This document shows, one piece after another, positions 1-5,780 of a stretch of 9,517 bases of DNA. Source of the DNA: DAOUBA01 sp034432855. GTDB taxonomy: Bacteria; Chloroflexota; Anaerolineae; B4-G1. The DNA is taken from assembly GCA_034432855.1 (NCBI GenBank), contig DAOUBA010000126.1, positions 1-9,517 on the forward strand, in the 5' to 3' direction. The notes beneath the pieces were generated by a model. That model did no database searches, was not told the DNA's origin, and worked only from the letters and a program-made list of their open reading frames with translations. Positions within the stretch are counted from its first letter, which is position 1; each line of letters opens with the position of its first letter. The translations under genes were made by a program, and so were the position numbers.

Positions 1-1242
1 GTGCCCTGGGAGCAATGGGAGGACTGGCACTGGCAACTCGCCAACCGCATCACCACGGTCGAGCAACTGGGCCGCGTCATTCCGCTGACCGAGGAGGAGC
101 AGGCGCTCATCAGCGAATCGCTCGGCACCTTGCGCATGGCCATCACCCCGTATTACGCGAGTCTGATCGACCCCGACGACCCGCAGTGCCCGATCCGCAT
201 GCGCGCCGTGCCCACGCTCGCCGAGAAACACATCAGCCCGGAGGACATGCGCGACCCGTTGCACGAGGATGCGGATTCGCCCGTGCCCGGTCTCACCCAC
301 CGCTATCCCGACCGCGTGCTGTTCCTGGTGACCGACCAGTGCGCGATGTACTGCCGCCACTGCACCCGCCGGCGCATCGCCGGGGAGACCGACCGCCCGC
401 GCTCGCAGCGCGAGATTGACGCGGCGCTGGCCTACGTGCGCGAGACACGCGGCGTGCGCGACGTGTTGCTCAGCGGCGGCGACCCGTTCACGCTCTCCAC
501 CGAACGGCTGGAGTACATCGTCGCCAAACTGCACGAGATCCCCCATGTCGAGATCGTGCGTTACGGCACGTCCACGCCCGCCGTGATGCCCCAGCGCATC
601 ACCGACGAGTTGGTGGCGATGCTCAAAAAGTACCAGCCGGTGTGGATCAACGTCCACTTCAACCACCCGAAGGAACTCACCGAGCGCGCCAAACAGGCGC
701 TGGCGAAACTGGCCGACGCTGGCTTTGTCCTGGGCAATCAGAGCGTCTTGCTCAGGGGGATCAACGACTGCCCCTACGTGATGAAGGAGTTGGTACAGCG
801 GCTGGTGCAGAACCGCGTCCGCCCCTACTATCTCTACCAGTGCGACCTCTCGCAGGGTATTGCCCATTTCCGCACCTCGGTCGCAAAAGGGATCGAGATC
901 ATCGAGCACCTGCGCGGCCATACCTCGGGCTTTGCCGTGCCCCAGTTCATGATTGATGCTCCCGGTGGCGGGGGCAAAATCCCCGTGGGTCCCAACTATC
1001 TCCTCAGCCAGAACGAGCGCACCGTCATTCTGCGCAACTATGAAGGCGTCATCTGCAAGTACGTCGAGCCGGAAGACACGCGCTCCGCCGGCTGCCCCCC
1101 CAACTGCGAGATTTGCGAGGCGCGCAAACAGCGCGGCCTCGACCAACCGCAGATCGGCCTCGAACGCTTGCTCAGCGGTGACGAGGTGAGCCTGGAGCCG
1201 GCCCACCTGGCCCGCCACACCCGCACCAAGATCAAACGTTAG
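1..1242 (+). CDS. kamA: Lysine 2,3-aminomutase (5' end cut by the window)
   Basis: This is a radical SAM, PLP-dependent enzyme that interconverts L-alpha-lysine and L-beta-lysine, used in lysine fermentation or in making beta-lysine derivatives as osmolytes. The 413 visible residues match the clostridial enzyme closely with a constant offset of 11. The cluster cysteines are C114, C118 and C121 (CxxxCxxC). The PLP lysine is K326 in PGGGGK (K337 in Clostridium subterminale). The substrate-binding residues R123, D282 and D319 correspond to R134, D293 and D330. The zinc-site cysteine C257 and the C-terminal cluster C365/C369/C372 are present. These lysine-specific residues argue against the related EpmB or glutamate aminomutase. 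The GTG at base 1 aligns inside the family N-terminus, so the true start is probably about 11 codons upstream, outside the window. No beta-lysine acetyltransferase (ablB) follows; the next gene is an Ntn-hydrolase. Confidence 0.93.
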   Translation: MPWEQWEDWHWQLANRITTVEQLGRVIPLTEEEQALISESLGTLRMAITPYYASLIDPDDPQCPIRMRAVPTLAEKHISPEDMRDPLHEDADSPVPGLTHRYPDRVLFLVTDQCAMYCRHCTRRRIAGETDRPRSQREIDAALAYVRETRGVRDVLLSGGDPFTLSTERLEYIVAKLHEIPHVEIVRYGTSTPAVMPQRITDELVAMLKKYQPVWINVHFNHPKELTERAKQALAKLADAGFVLGNQSVLLRGINDCPYVMKELVQRLVQNRVRPYYLYQCDLSQGIAHFRTSVAKGIEIIEHLRGHTSGFAVPQFMIDAPGGGGKIPVGPNYLLSQNERTVILRNYEGVICKYVEPEDTRSAGCPPNCEICEARKQRGLDQPQIGLERLLSGDEVSLEPAHLARHTRTKIKR

Positions 1243-1271
1243 TCCTGCGGCAAGCCCGCCCGCGACGTCGG

Positions 1272-1289
1272 GCCGTGCATCCGCACGGC
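1272..1289 (+). terminator. Hairpin after kamA, possible terminator
   Basis: GCCGTGC and GCACGGC pair perfectly (7 bp) around the loop ATCC, 30 bases after the kamA stop codon. No T-run follows, so termination is uncertain. It could instead be a palindromic repeat or an RNA-processing structure. Confidence 0.3.
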
Positions 1290-1369
1290 TGCGCGGCGGT
1301 TTTGCCGTCGGTGGTTTCGGACGCGCGCGACCGCGCGGCGTCTGACGTCTTCGCGTCCGTCCAACGCAA

Positions 1370-1389
1370 GGACGTTCTATCGAACGTCC
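1370..1389 (+). promoter_or_regulatory. Hairpin just upstream of the ribosome binding site of the C45 gene
   Basis: GGACGTTC and GAACGTCC form an 8-bp perfect stem with the loop TATC. It ends ten bases before the very strong Shine-Dalgarno sequence AGGAGGTGAT (1400-1409) of the gene at 1411. The position fits a mRNA 5'-end stabiliser or a dyad operator. Which of these it is cannot be decided from sequence alone. Confidence 0.3.
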
Positions 1390-1410
1390 CAACCAACAGG
1401 AGGTGATACG

Positions 1411-2613
1411 ATGGCAGCAGAACGGATTCCCATCATCGAGGCGAGGGGCACTCATCGTCAGGTGGGGCAACAGATCGGAGAGCAGATGCGCACGCACCTG
1501 CACGAGATCATCGCATCACTCCACCTTCCCAAGAACATGCCCCCTGGGGTCACGTGGAAAGAGATGCTTCACAAAGCGCACCTATGCCTGAGCCACAGCC
1601 GGGCCATCTATCCTCAGTACGTCGAGGAACTGGAAGGGATCGCCGAAGGCGCCGGCCTGCCGTTCGACGAGTTCTTCCTGGGGATATGCGAGGAATTCTG
1701 GCGCAGGGCGGCTTGGCGCGGCGGCGGGCTGATCAAGCCCAAAGGCTGCACCGACTTTGCGGCCCGTGGGCGGGCCACCGCCGACGGTGCGACCCTCCTG
1801 GCGCACACCAACGACCTGGAGCCGGAGACGGAACGGCACCTGGTCGTCCTCAAAGTGCAGGCCGGGGATGAGCCCGAATTTCTGGCCGTCTCGGCCGGAG
1901 GCCTGGGCTACAGCGTCGGCTTCAACGCCGCCGGCATCAGCCTCACCGGCAACGAGGTCTCCTCCAACGACGTGCGTCCCGGCGTGCCGCGCCAGTTGAT
2001 CGTGCGCGCCATCCTGGGGGCGCGACGCCTGGGCGAGGCGATGGCCGCCTGCATGCTCCCGCAGCGCGCCTCGAACTATAACAACATTATCGCCGACACC
2101 CATGGCGAGGTCTACAACGTGGAAGGCTCGGCCACCGACGTGGACCCGCTGTACATCGAAGGGGACGTGCTGGCGCACGCCAACCACTACGTCAGCCCCC
2201 ACATGCGCGCATTCGAGTTCGACCGCAACTTTACCTACGAATCGGTCATCCGCCACAACCGCGCGCTGCGCCTGCTGCGCGAGCACTACGGGCAGATCAC
2301 CCCGGAACTCCTCCGCACCTTCCTGGCCGACCACGCCAACTACCCGGCCTCCATCTGCCGCCACGCCGGCGAGGCGGTGACCGTGTTCGGCATGGTCATC
2401 CACCTGAACAGCCTGCGCGCCTGGATCGGGCGCGGGCTGCCGTGCCGGACGACCTTTTACGAGTACACCCTGGACCCCTGGACGCCGCCGGTGGAGTGGA
2501 CGTTCGTCACCGGGCGCCCGGCCGGAAAGGCCACACGCTCATCCCGTAAACCGACCACCCGACCCGCGAGCCGGCGCACGAGACGCAAGGAACGGAAGCG
2601 TCTAAGAGCCTAG
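1411..2613 (+). CDS. C45 family autoproteolytic acyltransferase/hydrolase (Ntn-hydrolase)
   Basis: This is a member of the peptidase C45 / acyl-CoA:6-aminopenicillanate acyltransferase (AAT) superfamily. Such proteins are made as proenzymes and cleave themselves just before a cysteine, which becomes the N-terminal nucleophile for amide hydrolysis or acyl transfer. The likely nucleophile is C113 in KGCTDFAARG, followed by the family-like LLAHTNDLEPE (129-139), GYSVGFNAAGISLTGNE (166-182) and AHANHY (255-260). That would give a pro-segment of about 112 residues and a main chain of about 260-290 residues. The ATG is fixed by AGGAGGTGAT four bases upstream. The last 32 residues carry 15 Arg/Lys and look like an appended basic tail. 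The natural substrate is unknown; most bacterial members are uncharacterised. It may or may not be transcribed with kamA 168 bases upstream. Confidence 0.82.
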   Translation: MAAERIPIIEARGTHRQVGQQIGEQMRTHLHEIIASLHLPKNMPPGVTWKEMLHKAHLCLSHSRAIYPQYVEELEGIAEGAGLPFDEFFLGICEEFWRRAAWRGGGLIKPKGCTDFAARGRATADGATLLAHTNDLEPETERHLVVLKVQAGDEPEFLAVSAGGLGYSVGFNAAGISLTGNEVSSNDVRPGVPRQLIVRAILGARRLGEAMAACMLPQRASNYNNIIADTHGEVYNVEGSATDVDPLYIEGDVLAHANHYVSPHMRAFEFDRNFTYESVIRHNRALRLLREHYGQITPELLRTFLADHANYPASICRHAGEAVTVFGMVIHLNSLRAWIGRGLPCRTTFYEYTLDPWTPPVEWTFVTGRPAGKATRSSRKPTTRPASRRTRRKERKRLRA

Positions 2614-2622
2614 AAAATCGTA

Positions 2623-2644
2623 GGGCAGGCTTTCCAGCCTGCCC
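2623..2644. terminator. Perfect 9-bp hairpin between convergent genes
   Basis: GGGCAGGCT and AGCCTGCCC form a 9-bp perfect stem with the loop TTCC. It starts ten bases after the C45 gene stop and lies 78 bases beyond the stop of the convergent kinase gene. On the minus strand it is followed by TACGATTTTC, a weak T-rich tail. A bidirectional terminator is the simplest reading. The motif also resembles dispersed hairpin repeats found between genes in some GC-rich bacteria. Confidence 0.5.
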
Positions 2645-2721
2645 GGATTGCCCATCCGCCAAAGCACCCAACAACACGGCGGAGCCACGACGGGGAGAAA
2701 GCGAACGGTGGGGAATTAGTT

Positions 2722-3908
2722 TCACGGCGAAAAGCGCACGGTGACGCGCGTCCCCCTTCGCCATCCCTCCCCTTGCGCCGCGCCAACCCGTAACGAGGCG
2801 CCCAGGATCGCCGCCCACTCGCGCGCCGAGAACAGCCCATCACCCGAAAGCGACAACATCCCCACTCCATCATCGGTGACACAGAACCGTACCGCGCCGT
2901 CCGGCTCCACCTCAAGCGCCACCTCGACGTTCTCCGCCTCGGCGTGCTTGAGCGCATTGGCGAGCAACTCCTGGGCAAGACGGTACAGCGCCACAACCTG
3001 CTCCTCGGCCAGCGCCGGCGGCGCCGTCACACTGCTGCACCACGAGATGCGCGGTTTGGCACCGGCCCACCGCTGCATCTCCTCCACCAGCCCCTCCAGC
3101 GCAAGCGGTATCCCCCGGTCGAGAAGCGGATCCCGTTGGTCGTGAATCGTCCGGCGCAACCCCTCCGCCGCCTCCTCGAGCAAAGCAATCACCTCGGCAT
3201 CCCGCACCCCCGAGCAGTGCAGGCGACGCTCGGCGAGAAGCAACTGTTGCAGCACCGTGTCGTGCAAATCCCGCGCCAACCGCTTGCGCTCCCCTTCCCG
3301 CGCCAGCAACAACTGCCCGCGGACAGCACACAACTCGCCCAATGCCCGTGCCTGCCCACCCACAACCACCCCCACCAGCACCGTGACCAGCGCCAGGAGC
3401 ATCGCAAACGTCACCGCATCCCCAACCCAGACCGACAACGGCAGAAACGCTTCCCAATCCGCCAGCCACGAACCCAGTTCCCCACGCACCGTCGCCGCCG
3501 CGAACCCACAATAGACCAGCAGGCTGAATGCTGCCGCCACCAGACCGGAGCGCACCCCCACCAACGCAATCGCCCCGGCCGGCAACGCCAGCAGGTACAG
3601 CCGCCCACTGCCCACCAACCCCGCCCGCACCAGGGCGAGAACCCCCGCCGCATACCCGCTCAACAGTAAACCCCACGCCCGTAAACGATAGTCCACCCGC
3701 CGCAGAGCAACAGCAGGACCACGAAAAGATAGACCGGCAAAATGCGCCAGAAGGCCGGCCAATCGTGCGGAGGATACAACGCCTGGAGCAGCATCGAAGC
3801 CAGAGGAATCGCGCCCGCCCCCAGAGTGACCACCAGCGTCACCCGCAACACCCGCTCGCGCCACGCATCCACCTCAGCCCCCCCCTCACCGCTCCACCGG
3901 TGTCGCAC
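2722..3908 (-). CDS. Sensor histidine kinase of the NarL/HisKA_3 class, interrupted by a one-base frameshift
   Basis: This is the membrane sensor partner of the response regulator just upstream on the same strand. The dimerisation/phosphoacceptor motif RDLHDTVLQQ has its histidine codon at 3264-3262, and the ATPase domain shows AQELLANALKHA and DDGVGM near the C-terminus. Before these come several hydrophobic helices and no large extracellular domain. The proposed start is the GTG at 3908, with GGAGGG about ten bases upstream. From there, frame A encodes a proper membrane N-terminus (VTLVVTLGAGAIPLASMLL, then PVYLFVVLLLL) but hits a stop near 3662. The rest of the protein is in another frame, and the switch lies at about 3700-3712. 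A second partial copy at 9173-9334 has one extra base there and reads straight through, so this copy has lost one base. The full product would be about 395 residues. The downstream frame alone opens at 3864 with non-membrane-like sequence. It is either a pseudogene or carries a sequencing/assembly error. Confidence 0.85.
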
Positions 3909-3943
3909 CCCACCGATACCCTCCCCACAAAACCCACTCCCTG

Positions 3944-4582
3944 CTACTGAATGAGCCCCAACTCCTTCGCTTTGATGACCGCTACGACGCGGGCATTGAC
4001 GGTGTCATCCGCCGGGATACCCAGTTTGGCGTAGATGGCGCAGCAATAGTTGCGCACCGTGCTCTCCGCCAGCCCCAATTCCCGGCCAATCCCGCTGTTC
4101 GAAAGCCCCTGCGCCATCAGACGTAGAATCGTGGCCTCCTGAGCGCTGAGCGCGATACCCCCACAGGCGGAGAGCCTCTCCACCACCGCCGGAGAGTAGA
4201 ACCTCTCTCCGCGATATACCCTGCGCACTCCCTCCGGCAGATGCAGGGAGAGATCGTCGTGTTTGAGCACATAGCCGCGCACACCGGCGGCGAACAGTTC
4301 GCGCATCCAGACCGCATTTTCGTAGGCAGTGAGCACCAGGATGTGCACCTGGGGAAATACACGGCGGAGGGCTTTGACCGCCGTGATGGGCTCGAACCCG
4401 CCCGTGGCAAAGCCCAAATCCAAAATGAGGACATCGGGGGAAGTCTCGCGCACCAGGCGCTGCAACTCGGCGCCGTGAGTCGCCGTGCCGACGACGCGGA
4501 TCTCGTCGTGGGCTTCCAGGTCCTGCACGACGGCCTGGAGCATCAGGGGATGGTCTTCGATCACCGCCACCCGGATCGGCAT
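3944..4582 (-). CDS. NarL/LuxR-family response regulator
   Basis: This is a 212-residue DNA-binding response regulator. The receiver domain covers about residues 3-120: acidic pair E9/D10, phosphoacceptor D55 in VLILDLG, conserved T85 and K107. The LuxR-type helix-turn-helix covers about 145-205 and includes LSAQEATILRLMAQGLSN, then GLAESTVRNYCCAIYAKLGI. The ATG at 4582 is preferred because GGGAGGG lies upstream and the receiver fold begins at once (MPIRVAVIEDHP). A longer in-frame extension to 4690 would read through the repeat-rich leader and is unlikely to be coding. The kinase gene follows 35 bases downstream, so they form one operon. The gene is divergent from the peptide/ABC/protease cassette, and repeats in its leader suggest autoregulation as well as control of that cassette (inference). 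Confidence 0.9.
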   Translation of the reverse strand: MPIRVAVIEDHPLMLQAVVQDLEAHDEIRVVGTATHGAELQRLVRETSPDVLILDLGFATGGFEPITAVKALRRVFPQVHILVLTAYENAVWMRELFAAGVRGYVLKHDDLSLHLPEGVRRVYRGERFYSPAVVERLSACGGIALSAQEATILRLMAQGLSNSGIGRELGLAESTVRNYCCAIYAKLGIPADDTVNARVVAVIKAKELGLIQ

Positions 4583-4604
4583 GGGTTGCCCTCCCAATCG
4601 TATG

Positions 4605-4617
4605 ACATTTGTCACTT
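4605..4617 (-). promoter_or_regulatory. AAGTGACAAATGT repeat, copy 1 (inverted)
   Basis: On the minus strand this reads AAGTGACAAATGT, identical to the plus-strand copy at 4645-4657. The two form a perfect 13-bp inverted repeat separated by 27 bases. It sits in the 5' leader of the response-regulator gene, 23 bases from its start codon. It is probably a binding site for a transcription factor, plausibly the divergent regulator itself. Confidence 0.5.
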
Positions 4618-4644
4618 CCCGGTCGGTACGAATGTCACAAAAAC

Positions 4645-4657
4645 AAGTGACAAATGT
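4645..4657 (+). promoter_or_regulatory. AAGTGACAAATGT repeat, copy 2
   Basis: This is a direct repeat of the 4668-4680 copy at a 23-base period (about two helical turns), and the exact inverse of the 4605-4617 copy. With copy 3 it forms a tandem pair directly upstream of a plus-strand promoter-like sequence, the arrangement expected of an activator site. Confidence 0.5.
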
Positions 4658-4667
4658 ACTGTCCAAG

Positions 4668-4680
4668 AAGTGACAAAAGT
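4668..4680 (+). promoter_or_regulatory. AAGTGACAAAAGT repeat, copy 3
   Basis: It differs from copy 2 at a single base (AAGT for ATGT at the end). It ends three bases before the proposed -35 hexamer TAGACA (4684-4689) of the plus-strand promoter, so a protein bound here would touch RNA polymerase. Confidence 0.5.
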
Positions 4681-4683
4681 ACC

Positions 4684-4713
4684 TAGACAAGGCGGGGTGA
4701 AGTTTGGTATAAT
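4684..4713 (+). promoter_or_regulatory. Predicted sigma-70 promoter for the peptide/ABC/protease cassette
   Basis: TAGACA (4684-4689), an 18-base spacer and a perfect TATAAT (4708-4713) are present. Initiation would be near 4720, giving a leader of about 270 bases before the first gene at 4993. The long leader weakens the assignment; a closer promoter is possible, but none is obvious. Confidence 0.45.
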
Positions 4714-4728
4714 CTATCGCGGAATGTG

Positions 4729-4757
4729 ATTATACTACAAAAGCGGGGGAGGGGCAA
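4729..4757 (-). promoter_or_regulatory. Predicted sigma-70 promoter for the two-component operon
   Basis: Read on the minus strand: TTGCCC (4757-4752), a 17-base spacer and a perfect TATAAT (4734-4729). Transcription would start near 4722, leaving a leader of about 140 bases that contains all three AAGTGACAAA-type repeats. Its -10 box and that of the plus-strand promoter are mirror images (GTATAATC at 4707-4714 and GATTATAC at 4728-4735). An alternative reading is one dyad operator rather than two promoters. Confidence 0.45.
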
Positions 4758-4821
4758 GGAGCAGAATACAGGGGCAGAACACAAAGTGTAGGACGCGGAA
4801 ATGGGGTGTGGCGTTATGACT

Positions 4822-4967
4822 AAAGGGCACAGTCTTCATTGCCATCCCGAAGGATAAAGGGAATTTTGGCTGATGCCAGTCGGGCCTTGTGACGAGCGTC
4901 CGGCCATTCCGCCCCGGTCGGGACACGGCCCTGCCTGTTCACAGTACTGTTCATCCTTGTGCCCTTT
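4822..4967. repeat. 146-bp segment bounded by a 10-bp perfect inverted repeat
   Basis: AAAGGGCACA (4822-4831) and TGTGCCCTTT (4958-4967) are exact inverse copies. The interior is more GC-rich than the cassette after it, contains ACAGTACTGT (a 10-bp palindrome near 4941-4950), and has no convincing gene. It could be a small MITE-like element or a long-range leader RNA fold. No flanking target duplication is evident. Confidence 0.25.
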
Positions 4968-4992
4968 GTAGTAAAAGAACCGGAGTTTCCAT

Positions 4993-5319
4993 ATGAAACA
5001 TTACCCAAATGTCATTGGAGTCATACTGAGATTCATTGGAGCAGCAGGAAGCGGTTTTGTGTTTTCCTTGCTGTTCTGCATAGGTGTGGGCTTAATTTTC
5101 TTTGCTATTGGAGCGATCACCCGGGCCTCGTTCATGTTTCACATTGGTCCACTTCTGTTATTGCATGTGGACACTTCGGCAGGTAGACTCAATCTGCTGT
5201 TTGGGCCAGGCACAGTAGTGGTGAGCGTAGCGCTGGGATTGCTGAATGGGGTCGGTGTAGAGTTGGTGCGCCGCAGGTATCGGAAAACCACAATTCCTAT
5301 GGAGGGAAGGCAAGAATGA
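4993..5319 (+). CDS. Small membrane protein of unknown function, first gene of the cassette
   Basis: This 108-residue protein is not recognised. It has about three hydrophobic stretches, at residues 8-40 (probably more than one helix), 45-60 and 70-92. It ends in a basic hydrophilic tail (VRRRYRKTT then MEGRQE), so the C-terminus is probably cytoplasmic by the positive-inside rule. GGAG at 4982-4985 gives an ordinary spacing to the ATG. Its stop overlaps the start of the next gene in ATGA, so the two are probably translationally coupled. In peptide export operons such small membrane proteins are often immunity or accessory factors, but nothing in the sequence shows this here. Confidence 0.7.
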   Translation: MKHYPNVIGVILRFIGAAGSGFVFSLLFCIGVGLIFFAIGAITRASFMFHIGPLLLLHVDTSAGRLNLLFGPGTVVVSVALGLLNGVGVELVRRRYRKTTIPMEGRQE

Positions 5320-5534
5320 ATACACCAACACTAACTTACGAGACTCCACAGGTATTCACGCCAGAAGAAAATGAGATCATGTTCAGAGGTGTACCGATTG
5401 TCATCGTTGTAGCAGCTGCTGCTGTACTGCTCGCCCTAGGAGCCCTGGCAATCTGTCTATTCGCCGGGTACCGAGGTGTCGGTTTTGTGATTGACTACCA
5501 CAATGGAAACTATGGCATTGGTTGCATCCCTTAA
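5316..5534 (+). CDS. 72-residue hydrophobic peptide, candidate RiPP-type precursor
   Basis: It has a hydrophilic, acidic N-terminus (residues 1-25, with TPEENEIMFRG), a strongly hydrophobic Ala/Val/Leu segment at 26-50, and a 22-residue Gly/Tyr-rich end (YRGVGFVIDYHNGNYGIG then CIP) with cysteines at 47 and 70. The start overlaps the preceding stop (ATGA), with GGAGGG nine bases upstream. The layout resembles the leader/core form of a ribosomally made, modified peptide. The operon also carries an ABC exporter and a protease with a PqqD-like domain, which in known systems binds precursor leaders. No modifying enzyme is seen nearby, so a plain cleaved peptide or simply a one-helix membrane protein is also possible. 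A strong hairpin follows the gene. Confidence 0.6.
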   Translation: MNTPTLTYETPQVFTPEENEIMFRGVPIVIVVAAAAVLLALGALAICLFAGYRGVGFVIDYHNGNYGIGCIP

Positions 5535-5579
5535 GATGCCCGTTCAGCAGTAAAATACCGTCCTGCGGTGCACGAACCT

Positions 5580-5609
5580 GGCGAACAGGCAGAAGTCTGT
5601 CTGTTCGCC
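5580..5609 (+). terminator. 13-bp hairpin after the peptide gene, likely attenuator
   Basis: Bases 5580-5592 pair with 5597-5609 (13 pairs including one G-T) around the loop AAGT, starting 46 bases after the peptide stop codon. It is followed by GATTTATG, which is AT-rich but lacks a clear T-run. In peptide export operons, a hairpin here lets the short precursor message accumulate above that of the exporter genes. A partial terminator or a 3'-end stabiliser would fit. Confidence 0.5.
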
Positions 5610-5688
5610 GATTTATGTGCGCTGCATGAGGCGATAGAAGGCTTGCGTGCCCGGTGTGTGTGGTTCTATCCTGGCTGGTGTCACAGCA

Positions 5689-5702
5689 CACCACTTGTGG
5701 TG
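5689..5702. promoter_or_regulatory. CACCAC-TT-GTGGTG dyad upstream of the ABC gene
   Basis: A perfect 6-bp inverted repeat with a two-base centre lies 79 bases before the ATPase start, in the non-coding gap between peptide and exporter. The tight centre suits a dimeric repressor site better than an RNA hairpin. No clear promoter hexamers were found beside it. The rest of the 5535-5780 gap holds no supported gene. Confidence 0.2.
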
Positions 5703-5780
5703 CAAACCGCATCCGCGCAGGTGGGGTGGGCAGCGATTTTCAACCCATGAAAACCCGGGCTTACCTTCTGAGACTTCATC

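Noticed and set aside
1..1242. Radical SAM enzyme as the missing RiPP-modifying enzyme of the cassette
   Set aside because: It has the lysine- and PLP-binding residues of true lysine 2,3-aminomutase, lies far from the cassette beyond the opposite-strand two-component operon, and differs in base composition.
1582..2403. 273-codon minus-strand open frame opposite the C45 gene
   Set aside because: It is a high-GC shadow: the plus-strand frame carries recognisable AAT-type motifs and a strong ribosome site, while the minus frame has low-complexity Val/Gly/Ala sequence.
2912..3676. Long minus and plus frames overlapping the kinase
   Set aside because: Gly/Ala- or Pro/Arg/Gln-rich shadows; only the kinase frame shows RDLHDTVLQQ and DDGVGM.
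4583..4690. 36-codon N-terminal extension of the response regulator
   Set aside because: It reads through the AAGTGACAAA repeats, has no family similarity, and the ATG at 4582 has its own ribosome site and begins the receiver domain.
5568..5750. 60-codon frame in the gap between peptide and ABC genes
   Set aside because: It overlaps the strong hairpin, has no convincing ribosome site and no peptide-like or membrane pattern.
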